Shown here piece after piece: positions 23,287 through 34,745 of a stretch of DNA of 64,000 bases. A program made the position numbers and the translations under genes. The notes beneath the pieces are model-generated. The model worked only from the letters and a program-made list of their open reading frames with translations, did no database searches and was not told the DNA's origin. Location: positions 18,707,001-18,771,000 of the forward strand of contig NC_056766.1 in NCBI RefSeq assembly GCF_018687715.1, written 5' to 3'. Source of the DNA: Carya illinoinensis. Taxonomy: Eukaryota > Streptophyta > Magnoliopsida > Fagales > Juglandaceae. Each line of letters starts with the position of its first letter. Within the stretch, counting starts at the first letter, position 1.

Positions 23287-24411
23287 CAAAAACATTTCAT
23301 AAGCTGTCAAATATTGATGGAACAGCTAGCTAAACCTATATAGAAAGACTTTCACTTGTAAATTTTTGTTACATTGTGATATGTTGGATTGTTTTATGTA
23401 AAACTTAAAACAATGGCAGTGCAGTGGTTAAGCTTTAAATATGTACTTTGAGGTTATATGAATGATGTTTCAAGCAAAAATGAATTTCTCTATATATAGT
23501 ATTTTTTAACTTATTAACTTGCTTTGTTTATTAACAAGCAAGTTAATAAAGGAAAAACAACGTATGAATGTACAAATTAAATAGGGACTGCTTCCAAACA
23601 TTTCCGGCAACAATATTTCGCCGGAATAAATTTAACAACAGCAAAGCTTCACTATTTCCGGCTACAAAAGTAGCTGCAAATAATTATTTCCGGCTACAAA
23701 TATATAGCCGGAAATAAAAATAGCCAAGTCAACCTAGCGGCAACTATTTGTGGCTATAAAATGTAGCTGCAAATACGAATTTCCTGCTAAAATATATAGC
23801 CGGAAAATATTTAGGCGACTAAAAACTAGCCAGTATCTATTTGCGGCTTAAAAAATTTTGATACTAATAAATATTTCCGGCTAAAAAATATAACCGAAAA
23901 TTATTTTTGGCTATTTATGATGGATATTGGCAAAAGTTATTGCGACAACATTTTATTTATTTGCGGCTATTATTATTGTCGGAAATAAGTTGTATTTCTG
24001 GCTATTATAAAAGTAGCCGAAAAATATTTTACTTGGCTCTTTAATAGCGGCTATCCTGTGGCGACTAGAAATAGCGGGTAATAACTAATATCGGCGAAAC
24101 CATGTGTTTTTTCCGGCTACTGGACCCGTCGGAAATGGAGCAATTTCTTGTAGTGACTGACCCCACACACCTCCTTTGTACGTGCAGCATTATCAAGAAC
24201 CTAACATTTGTGTTTTGAGTTTTTTAATAATTGCTATAGGTTCCACAATGAATAGTATTTATACATCAGTTTATAAATCACAGAGGGATTACCGCACCTT
24301 CAAATTATAAAAACTTATAAATGAAAGGTAGATTTTTAATTCTCTTAAAAAAATTAGTAGATAATTTGTTTTCAATCTACAAACTTTTATCCTTTTTTTC
24401 TTTTTTGGATT

Positions 24412-24754
24412 AGGGGTGTGCATCCAAACTTAATTTTTTTTTTCCCGGTTTGGTACAAAAGCCAGAAATTCGAGTGATTCCAAACGGTTATTTACCCGGA
24501 TTCAGTTAATTTAACCAGTTATTCATAATCGGATTTTTTTTTCTTTTTGTAAATAGAATTTTGTTTCACTAAAGTTCAAAAAAAAAAAAAAAAACTACAA
24601 CTGAAAAAAAGTATAGTTAAAATTTGATACCAATTACAATCCGGGTATCCAGTTCTATGGATATCTAAAACCGAATATCCACCCGGGTTTATCCAAGCAG
24701 GTATTCACTCGGTTTTAAAATCCCAGATACATATCCGGATACACACCCATAGGA
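24412..24754. mobile_element. hAT-type MITE
   Basis: It starts TAGGGGTGTGCATCCAAA and ends with the complement of TATGGGTGTGTATCCGGA. The inside has many CCGGGTATCC/GGATATCC type words and is non-coding. No clean 8-bp TSD was found. 24755-25220 after it has no visible feature. Confidence 0.6.
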
Positions 24755-25309
24755 CAAATTACGATTGGCATATGGGGAATATAACTTTAAGAGATATATG
24801 TTCATCTCTTACCATATAAAATTGCTAATAAATTATTTGGTATTTCCATCTCTGATACCAAATAATTTTGGAAGCCTATCTCTCCATTAAATAACCTAAT
24901 TAATGTCCATTCCTATTGCTCTGTATGTAAGAATGTGAAGTACTGTTAGTTTACATCTACATTCCAACAACAATCGTGGCTGTTGCATAGAACAAAGAAA
25001 ACTAACAAGCATAGAAAAGAACTAGCAGAACCACGAAATTTGGATTATTATAAAATGATAAGTCTGTATAACATACAGAACTAATACCTTCCATCTCTAC
25101 AACAATTAAATTACCAATCCATTATCACCCTAACTTTTCACATTCAAAAAGGTGGTGACCTATATCACTCATCATCTAATTTGTAACTCGCCTGAGATTT
25201 TACCTTGTCATAATGGATGAGAGCACCCTAGATTGGAAAATGCAGCATATGTACCCAATACACAAAGACAAGGTCTCCTTTGCTTTGCATCTTGAAACGT
25301 AATATAGAA

Positions 25310-25694
25310 TTATAGACCAAGCATTGTGTCCACTCGGTCGATGATGTCCAAGGCCTTGATCCGGTCAATATCGAAGTCGATGATAGGAAGAGAAAATGGC
25401 CTCCTAATCGGGAATAAATCCTTTTTAATTTCAATTGTTGGAGAGTGGTTGCTACTCTTACTCAGCCTATGGTGCTTGCTTAACCTGCTTTTAGCAGTAT
25501 CAAATTCTTGACTCTTGCTTATTCCAGGTGTCAATTTCCGCTTACTCACATCCCGGAGCATCTCTTGGTCTTCAACTATCAACATAGGGGATTTAGAGTT
25601 GGGTGTGCATGTAGATAACTGAATAGTCTTCTAGCTGGGGGAGCGAACTGGGGATTTAACAGGAGACCTGATTCCACAATTGATAGCCCTGGCT
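25310..25694 (-). pseudogene. Unidentified gene-like exon, 3' side, cut by Copia-1
   Basis: On the minus strand the frame reads RAINCGIRSPVKSPVRSPS, one in-frame TAG, then KSPMLIVEDQEMLRDVSKRK and on to a stop after RIKALDIIDRVDTMLGL. It is Ser/Lys-rich at first, then hydrophilic, with an acidic-basic C-terminus. When the transposon and one TGGAT copy are removed, the frame joins 30638-30748 without a shift (ILKLVVWLV to IQARAI). I do not recognise the family. The in-frame TAG and the insertion make it a likely pseudogene, unless the TAG lies in an intron. Confidence 0.5.
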
Positions 25695-25699
25695 TGGAT

Positions 25700-26122
25700 T
25701 GTTGTGAAAAATGATGACAATAAATTGAAAAAAAAAATGAAACGAGAAAACAATCACACACGACACAAGATTTACGTGGTTTGGCAAATTGCCTACGTCC
25801 ATGGGAGCTGCAGAGGATTTTATTATTGAGGAATATCACACTATAATGATGGATCAATCACTGTACTTCCACAATGTTTCTACAGTACGACCATATGATA
25901 TAATAATCATATATATAGTCAAACAGCGGAAAAAACCCTAGAGCTGTGTAAAATGCATGTTCGCTCGAGCGAGGTGTCGAGCGTGCGTCGAGCGAACTTC
26001 CTTCCCACATCCGCTCGAGTTCAATGTCGAGCTGACATCAAGCGTTCAACTCTGCCTGACTTCGCTCGAGCGGCCAATGCCTCCGCTCGAGCGATGTGGA
26101 CCAGACTCCATAGTACTCAACA
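25700..26122 (-). repeat. Copia-1 3' LTR
   Basis: 423 bp with TG...CA ends. It contains several CGCTCGAGCG-like palindromic words between 25965 and 26095. Confidence 0.95.
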
Positions 26123-26212
26123 ATTCTCCCACTTGGAGATTGGTACACTCGCTGTATCGCCGTCTTTTTCAAACATGATATCCTCCACCTCTACAACTTA
26201 CTGCCCCTGTCT

Positions 26213-27712
26213 TCATACTAGAAGACCAACTGATGTTGCACACAACTTCAATTTCTCAAGTGTAACACCATTTGTCGACATATCAGCAGGGTTCTTGCTT
26301 CCACAAATCTTCTCAAGTAACAATTGTCTGTCATCTAACAATGATCGTATGAAGTGATACCTGATCTGAATGTGCTTGGTCCTGGAATGAAATGCTGGAT
26401 TCTTGGCAAGGAATATGACACTCTGACTATCACTGTAGAGAGTGCCTTTCTGATTCTTTTTACCCAATTCCTCCAAGAAGCCCTATAGCCATATCATCTC
26501 CTTTGCAGCCTCTGTTTTCTGTAGATTAGAACCCTATGACATTGCAGTACCACCAAGTGTATAAACAAAGCCCGTAGTACTCTTTCTGCTATCAATATCT
26601 CCAGCTAGATCAGCATCAAGATAGCCCTGCACCTCCAAGCTCTCTCCAGAAAAACACAAACAGGTTTCTGAGGAGCCTTTTAGGTACCTCAAAATCCATT
26701 TCACTGCTTCCCAATGTTGCTTTCCTAGGTTACTCATGTATCTACTAACAACTCACACTGCATGGGCAATATCTGGTCTTGTGCAAACCATAGCATACAT
26801 AAGTGAACCAATAGCTGAGACATAAGGAATCTTACTCATGTAATCTTGTTCCTTATCTGACTCAGGTGACTAATTCTTATTGAGTCTGAAGTGACTACCC
26901 AAGGGTGTGCCAACTGGTTTGGCCTTGTCCATATTGAACCTGCTGAGTACCTTTTTCACATACTCAGCCTGTGAGAGTCTCAATGTACCTCTGACTTTAT
27001 CTATGACAATTCTCATGCCAAGGATTTGCTTTGCAGCTCCCAAATCCTTCATTGCAAAGTGCTCTGACATCTGCTTCTTTAGATTATTGATCTCATCAAT
27101 ATTAGCCCCTGCAATAAGCATGTCATCCACATACAACAGTAGAATAATATAAGAATTGTCAAAGTGCCTGACATAGTAACAATGATCTGCCTGACATCTA
27201 ATGAACCTTGCACTGTGCATAAAGTTATCAAATTTCTTGTACCACTGTCTAGGAGCTTGCTTCAAGACATACAAGCTCTTCCTCAGTTTGCAAACTGAAC
27301 CTTCCTTTCCCTGTACCACAAACCCCTCAGACTGATGCATGTAGATGTCTTCTTCAAGGTCTCCATGAAGAAAAGCTATCTTCACATCTAACTTCTCAAG
27401 AAATAAATCTTCAGTAGCAACCATAGCCAATACCATCCTGATGGTTGTGATCTTCACCACAGGAGAAAAGATCTCAGAGTAATCAATACCCTGCTTCTAC
27501 TGAAAGTCTTTTACAACAAGTCTAGTCTTGTACCTCTTATTGCCATCATGCTCAGTTTTCACCTGGTACACTCACTTGTTATGTAATGCCTTCTTCCCTG
27601 ATGGAAGTTCTGTCAATTCTCATATCTGATTCCCTAACAGGGAATCCATCTCATCTTTCATGGTCAGCTTCCACTTGCTAGAGCTTTCATCTTGCAAGGT
27701 TTCTTCGTAACT
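26213..27712 (-). pseudogene. Copia-1 reverse transcriptase and RNase H
   Basis: 27712-27461 holds the RT start with stops (NQI-stop, NK-stop, FQ-stop). 27460-26870 is open: VKITTIRMVLAMVA, KLDVKIAFLHGDLEEDIYM, KQAPRQWYKKFD, the intact catalytic box YVDD, and LSRFNMDKAKPVGTPL. RNase H: WEAVKWILRYLKGSS, YLDADLAGDIDSRKSTTGFV, a stop, LYSDSQSVIFLAKNPAFHSRTKHIQIRYHFIR, and NPADMSTNG at the C-terminus, ending at 26213. The YVDD and the RNase H residues visible are conserved, so the element died by scattered nonsense changes. Confidence 0.94.
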
Positions 27713-29142
27713 CTACGGTTCTCCACCATCTGTCAACATAATGTAATTCAAAGTGGGTGAGAAACGCTGTGGAGGATGTATAGTCCTAACTGACCTGCGA
27801 ACTGCAACTGTAGGAGTGGACGGTTCTGAAACTACCTGCGGAATAATAGGAATGGGTGCACTGGACCCACTCTCCCCGTCACTCACATCTCTACACTGCA
27901 CTGTGACCTCTGGTAGGTCATCCAATCTTACAAACTCGGACTCTTGAGGAGCTACTACAGAAGCTGTACTAGACTTATCCTTGTACATAATTTTCTCATT
28001 GAAAATCACATTCCTGCTTCTTATGATCTTCCGACTCTGATCGTCCCAGAAACGGTAGCCAAATGCCTCGTCTCCATAGCCAATGAAATAACATTTCTTT
28101 GACTTAGCTTCAAGTTTACTACGAGCATCAGAATCAATAAGCACATAAGAAAGACAGCCATAAGTTTTAAGGTCAGAAAATTTGACCTCTTTCCTGCTCC
28201 AAACCTCCTCAGGCAGTCCACAATTCAGTGGAACTGATGGCCATCTGTTTATCAAGTAAATGACAGTGCTGACTGCATCTGCCCAAAAAGTGGGTGGTAG
28301 TTCAGCGTGCAACCTCATGCTTCTAGCACGCTCATTAATGATTCTGTTCATACGCTCAGCAATTCCATTTTGCTGTGGTGTCCCAAGAATCGTCTTCTCT
28401 ATTCTGATACCCAGAGCTGCACAATACTCCTTGAATCCACCATCAACATACTCACCACCATTGTCAGATCTCAAACATTTCAGTTTTAAGCCTGTCTCTG
28501 TCTCAACCATGGCTTTCCAAATTTTGAACACATTAAATATATCAGATTTATGCTTCAAAAAATAAACCCATACCTTCCTACTATGGTCATCAATGAACGT
28601 GACATAGTAGCGAGAACCTCCAAGAGATGCCACTGGGGAAAGACCCCACACATTTGTGTGCACAAGATCCAGTCTTCTTGTCTTAGGCATCCTGCCATTT
28701 TCAAGAAGCTGACCTTCTTTTGTTTCCTCATAACACAACTCTCACACATACTGAGATCAACTGACTTCAGTTCTAGTAGCTTGCCTCTAGACAAAAGTTC
28801 TTTCATACCCTTCTGACTTATATGGCCAAACCTGCAATGTCACAAATCTACTCTCTTTGCAACGGTAGTAGCAATAGTGTCAATCAAACCAGTAGTCATA
28901 TATAGTGTACCAGTTTTCTTACCCCGAGCTAGTACCAATGTCCCTTTTGTGACCTTCCAGGTGCTATCTGATAGCACCACTGAATGACCACATTTATCAA
29001 GTTGTCCAACATAAATGAGGTTCTTCTTCGACTCAAGAATGTGTCTGACCTTTTGCAAGGTCCATTTGTTCTTGCCAGGGAGTGCAATATCAATGTCTCC
29101 CATCCCCACTACGTTCAAAGCCTCTCCATCAGCCAAATACAC
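27713..29142 (-). pseudogene. Copia-1 protease end, GAG-pre-integrase and integrase
   Basis: 29142-28840 reads VYLADGEALNVVGMGDI and QKVRHILESKKNLIYVGQL, then a stop at about 28840. The pre-integrase part follows in another frame (RFGHISQKGMKELL, CESCVMRKQKKVSF). From 28738 the integrase core reads LDLVHTNVWG, YYVTFIDDHSRKVWVYFLK, LRSDNGGEY and GTPQQNGIAERMNR, so the D,D,E residues can be placed, then FSDLKTYGCLSYV and KCYFIGYGDEAFGYRFWD. The C-terminus has a weakly conserved Ser/Pro linker. A frame break near 28700 separates the blocks. Integrase inserts the cDNA. Confidence 0.94.
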
Positions 29143-29204
29143 CTTCCCAAAATCACCTGCAATATAGTTCCGTATTAGCTCCCGGTGGGAAGATGTATGG
29201 AAGG

Positions 29205-30072
29205 AAGCCCCTCAATCCAGTATCCAGTCATCAACTGGACTATGAACTGCAAGCAATAGTGCATCCTGTACTTTTTCAGTTACCACATTAGCACTATCAT
29301 TCTCAGTCTTCTTAGGTTTTTTGCAGTTCTTCTTTATGTGGCCAGTTTTACCACAATTCGAGCAAGTTGCCTGCTGGCCAGGCCTTGACTTGCTCTTGCC
29401 CCTGTACTTTGATTTTGATCTTCCTCTGTTTGAGTTCCTGCCTTGTGATCTCCCTCGAGAATCAACATTTAGAGCTGAACTCAAACCCGAGGTCTCTCCT
29501 GAATCTTTCCTGCGCACCTCTTCAGCCAAAATCAAATCACGAACATCATCATATTTCAATTTAGATTTACCAGCAGAATTACTAATAGCCATTCTCATAG
29601 CTTCCCAACTATTTGGCAGTGAAGCCAATAGTATCAGTGCACGTATCTTATCATCAAATTCAATTTCAACAGACGACAATTGATTTGTGATAGTATTAAA
29701 ATCATTCAGATGTTGTGCAATAGACATACCATTTGCCATCTTCAAATTGAATAAATTTTTCATCAAATGTACCTTGTTATTCGCTGACGGCTTTTCATAC
29801 ATACCTGACAAAGCTGACATGAGATCCGCAATCGTCTTCTCCTTGATGACGTTGTGTGCAACGGATCTCGACAAGATTAATCAAATAACCCCCAGAATCT
29901 GTCGATCCAACAGGTTCCAATTAGCATCATCCATCTTTTCCGATTGCTTTCCCAATAGAGAAAGATGAAGTTTCTTTCCATAGAGCTAGTCCTCTATCTG
30001 CATCCTCCAGTATCCAAAATCCGTGCCATCAAACTTCTCGATCCCCGATACCTTCAATTCATCTCCAGCCAT
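29205..30072 (-). pseudogene. Copia-1 gag and protease start
   Basis: Start ATG at 30072 (MAGDELKVSGIEKFDGTDFG). It continues YWRMQIED, a TAG stop where EDYLYGKKLH is expected, then DDANWNLLDRQILGVI, another TGA stop, then an open stretch: RSVAHNVIKEKTIADLM, NSWEAMRMAIS, a basic RGRSKSKYRGKSKSR tract and the nucleocapsid zinc knuckle CSNCGKTGHIKKNC. The protease active site reads DWILD-stop-GAS: a TGA codon replaces the Ser of DSGA. Gag forms the particle; the knuckle binds the RNA. Confidence 0.93.
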
Positions 30073-30112
30073 TGTTTCTTCTCAGACCCGAACCTTGGCT
30101 CTTGATACCAAT

Positions 30113-30632
30113 TGTTGTGAAAAATGATGACAATAAATTGAAAAAAAATAGAACTAGAAAACAATCACACACGATACAAGATTTACGTGGTTCAGCAAAT
30201 TGCCTACTTCCACGAGAGCTGAAGAAGATTTTATTATTGAAGAATATCACGCTACAATGATGGATCAATTACTGTACGTCCACAGTGTTTCTACAGTATG
30301 GCCATATGATATAATAATCATATTTATAATCAAACGGCGGAAAAAATCCTAGAGCTGTGTAAAATGAATGTTCGCTCGAGCGGCATGTCGAGAGCGCGTC
30401 GAGCGAACTTCCTTCCCGCATCCGCTCGAGCTCACTGTTGAGATGACATCGAGCATTCAACTATGTCTGACTTCTCTTAAGCGGCCAATGCCTCCGCTCG
30501 AGTGAAACTTCCTTCCGCATCCGCTCGAGCTCACTGTCGAGCTAACATCAAGCATTCGAATCTGTCTGATTTCGCTCGAGCGGCCAATGCCTTCGGTCGA
30601 GCGGTGTGGACCAGACTCCAAAATACTCAACA
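30113..30632 (-). repeat. Copia-1 5' LTR with internal duplication
   Basis: 520 bp, about 97 bp longer than its partner, because a unit carrying TTCCTTCCGCATCCGCTCGAG and GCGGCCAATGCCT is duplicated (about 30405-30500 and 30505-30600). The unequal length shows a change after insertion, or a template-switch during it. Confidence 0.9.
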
Positions 30633-30637
30633 TGGAT

Positions 30638-30874
30638 GACCAGCCATACTACTAGTTTGAGAATGTAATTTTCAGTTTTCTCCTTATCTACATGGTGTAT
30701 TATTTCGATCCTGAGCAAGTCAGTCTGGCCAACAGGTTTACGATTCATCCTAGAGCTAAAAGTAATAGGGAACGATTAGTGACTCATGGAAGAGACAAGA
30801 TTAATGAAGAAAAAGCACCCTATTAAGAACTCACCCTGTATTTGCCCATTCTCCAACCCATCCAAAGCCATGGT
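30638..30874 (-). pseudogene. Unidentified gene-like region, 5' side of the same gene
   Basis: The minus-strand frame at 30638-30732 reads MNRKPVGQTDLLRIEIIHHV and on to KTENYILKLV. Further upstream ATGGCTTTGGATGGGTTGGA (30872 down) starts MALDGLENGQIQ followed by a GGTGAGT donor near 30835, so a short first exon and an intron are possible. I could not find an acceptor that joins the two in frame. The product is unknown. A MITE (30884-31443) lies directly upstream of the ATG. Confidence 0.4.
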
Positions 30875-30883
30875 GAGCTCTAA

Positions 30884-31443
30884 GAGCATTCTCACCGGAT
30901 TAGTCATTTTCAAAATTTATTGTACTTTTTAACCATTAGATGTAAAACACAACTGCAATGGATTATCTATTAACAAAATTTGTAGCTTTTAGTTACAATA
31001 TCGATAAAGAAAAACTCAAATTTGGTTTACACTGTACATATAGCAAATCTTATTTTTTTTATTTTTTTATAACACTCTCTCTTCTCTCTATCTACATTCA
31101 CAAACTTCCACAAGTTTCTTTAAATAAAATAACAAAATGTGATAAAATAAAATAAACTAATAATTAATAATTAAAATATGATAAAATTAAATAAATTAAT
31201 AATTAAAATATTTTTTAAATTATTAATTACTCATTACTATATAATAAATAAATGGATATCCAATGTGAAAATTTGTTGTGAATAGCTAAAGTTAAATTTA
31301 TCTTATATTATTTTATTGTTATATAATAAAAAAAATAGCTATTCCAATGTAGGGACTTATATAAATGGAATAGTCAAAATCTAAATTCATCCTACATTCA
31401 TCAAAATTGTCATTTACATATGCCTAATCCATTAACAATGCTC
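30884..31443. mobile_element. PIF/Harbinger-like MITE
   Basis: Ends GAGCATTCTCACCGGATTAG and the complement of GAGCATTGTTAATGGATTAG, flanked by TAA (30881-30883, 31444-31446). A 3-bp TAA/TTA target is typical of PIF/Harbinger. The 560 bp are AT-rich and non-coding. Confidence 0.8.
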
Positions 31444-31652
31444 TAAGTGGACCAATATGCAAAAGCAAACCACATGATTAATCATTCATTAAAAAAAAAA
31501 GAACTAAAAAGAAAACATTTGGAAAGATGAAATTGTCACATAATTTTTCTTAAAAAAAATATATAGCAAAATTAATAGCGCCTTGTCGCCCTTTTAAAAA
31601 TCAGCATAGTGGCCAGATCACATAATTTTTCTCACCTCTTGATAATTTAAGG

Positions 31653-32085
31653 CTTCGTTTGGATAGTGAGCTAATATGTGAATAGTAGTAAAATAGTTTG
31701 TGAATAGTAGTAAAATAGTTTGAGTTAAAATATTTTATGGGGTTATGAAAAATGAGAAAAACAAATTAAAGAAAAATATTATAAAATTAAAATATTGTAA
31801 TAATATAATTTTATTAATATATTTTTTTTTTTAGATTTGAAAAAGTTAAATTATTATTATTTTTTTGTTTAGAAGTTTGGAAAAGTTGTAATGAGATTAT
31901 CTCATCTTACCATTACAACTTTCACAAATTTTCACATAAAATATAATAAACAATTCAACTTTTTCAAATCCCAAAACAAAACTAATATTAAAAAATTATA
32001 TTATAATAATATTTTATTTAACTTTTAAACCTTTAAAAAAATCACATATCATCTCATATGTGTAATCAAACGGTGTTGATCATTA
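31653..32085. mobile_element. Foldback MITE with long inverted arms
   Basis: It starts GGCTTCGTTTGGATAGTGAG and ends near GTGTAATCAAACGGTGTT. The two halves mirror each other around about 31905 (AGTTGTAATGAGAT / ATCTCATCTTACCATTACAACT), so the whole element could fold. Same family words as 8434 and 19274. Confidence 0.75.
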
Positions 32086-32242
32086 TATCATGATTTTAAA
32101 ATTTATAAGTTTTTATTACATCGATACATCATGCAATAGGATGCATGGTTTATTGGAGCTTTATTTAAGGAAGCAATACATGAGAGATAATCACAGATAT
32201 ATTATCATCCCAAGAGCTTTACATTGATAGAGTCATAGTTAA
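32086..32242. other. Short spacer downstream of the TPS pseudogene
   Basis: It lies 3' of the TPS stop codon (minus strand). It may hold the old 3' UTR. No clear polyadenylation signal was picked out. Confidence 0.3.
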
Positions 32243-34745
32243 TTATAGCAACACTGGATTGACAAGCAATGAAGTGACACCCCCTATCAGTTCTCTTTCA
32301 AGATGTGTGTAGGCATCTTCATCCTTGTAAAGAAGATCAATTACACGTGCGAAATTAAGAACCCGCACAAGAAGAGGCATTGGCACTTGAGTAGGTTTAA
32401 GGAGCTCCTCATTCATATCCTTCCATGCATTCACAATTTGCCTCTGAAATTCTAGCTTCATGTACCTCTTGCTTTGACACACCATGTTGCTTCATATAGC
32501 ATTCAATGCCTGAGACAATGTGGCCTCTTTGTTGCTCAAACTACAAAAAATGTAATCCAAAAATTTATTGATTTCTTATCATTTTGATACACACACACAC
32601 ACACACACATATATATAAATTTGGAAATGAAGGGGACAAGCTGTCTATTAATTATAAGTACATTAATAGAAACAACATCATCCATAAGCCTGTTTATGAT
32701 TTCTGATGCTTTAACCATCCTAGGGCGATTGAAGACCCAATTGAAGGCTTCCTTTGTTGCGATGTCTCCCATGCCAACAAAAGATACAGTTATAAGAATG
32801 GCGAAACCACATGATACAAGTGCGTTATTCATATACTACTCGAATGTGGGTACATATTTTTCATTCAACCATTTGGCTTCAACAAAGTAGGCTTGAACTT
32901 GATTCTTCATCTGGTTATAACATTAAAGCAAACGAAATTATTATGCCTATAAATCCCATTTAATTGTAAAAAGATTAAGCCAAAGTTAATTGATAGTGTC
33001 ATAGACTCGTATGTATATACCTTTTACTTTGCATAGTAAAAACAGTAGGACCTTCCTTGGACATCTCTTCCTCAATTTCTTCATAAACATCCAAGAGTGC
33101 TTTATAGATCAATTTCATGTACTATGGGAGTTGGTCAATGCAATTGATATCCCACCTAAAGGTATTTGTAAAAAGAAAAAAATCAATCAAACAATATTAA
33201 ATCTTGACTTGATCAACACCAAAAAATTGAAGACAATCACGTTCCAATGCAAGTACCAAACCTTTTAACTGCGTCTGCAAAAAGATCGAGTTCTTCTAAT
33301 GTACCATAGGCATCAAATGCATCATCTATGATTGATGTCATGCAAATTATTTTCGTAAGAATCCTTCTACCAAGAGCGTAATGGGGTTCAAAGTACAGTC
33401 CCAAAATCCAAAAGTACAATTCCACCACTCTATCTCGGGCAAACGATAACTCTGTCGCAACGTATAAATCTTTCCACCACCTAAGCATGCAAAATATTCA
33501 ATAGAAATCTACTCCATAGTTCTTGCATGCCTATAAGTACAAGATTAACACCAACTTTATAGAGTGTGATATGTTTAATGAACTTTAATTACCTTGAGAG
33601 ATGGGCAAGTTCCTTTTGGTGTTTTCGTTGCACTATGTTAAAATCTAACTTAGCAAAGTTCAATAAAACCCCATTAAATGAACCACTTTCTTGGTAGATA
33701 GACAAGTAATGTCTCGCCTCTAACTGCGGCAAGCACTTTCGAAGGGGCCGCTGTAAGGCACGACTTACTTGTGCAGCAATAGAAGGATTTAAATTTGCAA
33801 TCGCCATCGACTCAAGGCGAGCAGTAGTAAAATCGAGTGCCTCATCAAGTATATCTTCTCCATGCACCCTCATATGTGAAGCTTCGTACAAGCATAAAAT
33901 GCCTCGCACATCGTCAATAAGTGACTCCTTGAAGTTCCCCTTGTTGTCTTTGAACTTGTTGATAACATCTGCATTACCACCCAACACATGATATGACCTA
34001 TTTGCATGTAGGTTATATGATAATAATGAGGTCATGAGTGCATGCATACCATACATACTTTAGCTGCTCAGCACAAGTATGAGTTTGTAGCTAAAGTTGA
34101 ATTTCCTAAATAGTTGTACAATTTATAGAGATTATAAGTTGTTGATCAATCTAATGAACTTGAGCAAGTTACAAAAAAGGACTAACCGCTTGGAATGTTA
34201 TAACCTTGTTGCCTTACTAATTGAAAACAGAGAGCAATGGTGTAAAGGTCATTACCAGAGATTTTCAATTCATCTTCACTGTAATAATAGTACTTGTGAA
34301 TTTCTCGTAATATAGAGTCAATCTCACTTTCAAAATGGTAAGATAGGCCTAAATGTTGGATCGCATCAATCAACTCCAACTTTTGTGATGGTTTATCGAC
34401 ATGAGCCATTAGCAATCTCTGCACTTCTTCCTTCAGCTTCTGGACTTGCTCCAAGTTCCCATAGGCCATTTCCTACAAAAGAAAAAGAATTTTGTGTTTC
34501 AAATTAAGATTATTTGTGTTAACAATAATATTACCTTAAGACTGGCATTTGAATACAGAATTGAGAAATAATAAGAAAATTATTTTATAGTATGGCATAT
34601 CTTTTGTATATACTATGGAGTTGTTAGCATAAGATAGGAAACGATCTCCCCATAAGCTAGGACAATAATTTGCTACTGGATGTTTTTACCAAAGAATTTG
34701 GATTCTAGGTTTGAGAATAAATTGCTGAAACTGGAAGAGACATTA
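32243..34745 (-). pseudogene. Terpene synthase pseudogene, seven exons
   Basis: Minus-strand exons: E1 remnant about 34622-34745 (NYCPSLWGDRFLSYAN; the RR motif before it is lost to stops), E2 34187-34475 (KLEEVQ-type start, SQKLELIDAIQHLGLSYHF), E3 33593-33968 ([19 protein letters not shown]), E4 33262-33480 (219 nt, metal motif DDAFD), E5 33021-33155, E6 32662-32910 (249 nt, [21 protein letters not shown]), E7 32243-32540 (VPMPLLVRVLNFARVIDL, then stop). All have GT-AG borders at canonical TPS sites. Lesions: TAG in E5 (33122-33124, LP-stop-YM), E5 4 nt short of the usual 139 nt, TAG in E6 (32836-32838, FE-stop-YM), and a 1-nt insertion in E7 near 32475. The class is TPS-a/b-like (sesqui- or monoterpene, cytosol or plastid); the lost N-terminus prevents a choice. 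Confidence 0.95.

Larger units (their letters stand above)
19634..24155. mobile_element. Non-autonomous CACTA (En/Spm) element with a small internal gene
   Basis: Ends are CACTACAAGAAAAATG and its mirror CAATTTCTTGTAGTG, flanked by the 3-bp TSD ACT (19631-19633, 24156-24158). Both subterminal zones (19650-19810 and 23600-24120) are packed with TTTCCGGCTA and TAGCCGCAAATA type words in both directions, as expected for transposase binding sites. No CACTA transposase is encoded. The middle has a CT-rich leader, splice-like signals and a multi-exon frame (separate entry). Total length is 4522 bp. Confidence 0.93.
25700..30632 (-). mobile_element. Copia-1: complete-span Ty1/copia LTR retrotransposon, minus strand
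   Basis: LTRs 25700-26122 and 30113-30632 start TGTTGTGAAAAATGATGAC and end AGTACTCAACA or similar. The TSD TGGAT is perfect (25695-25699, 30633-30637). The primer-binding site TGGTATCAAGAGCC (minus, 30097-30110) adjoins the right LTR, so that is the 5' LTR. A purine tract with AAGTGGGAGAAT adjoins the left LTR. Gag, protease, integrase, RT and RNase H follow in Copia order. A related solo LTR lies at 35426-35832. Several stops make the element non-autonomous today. Confidence 0.97.
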
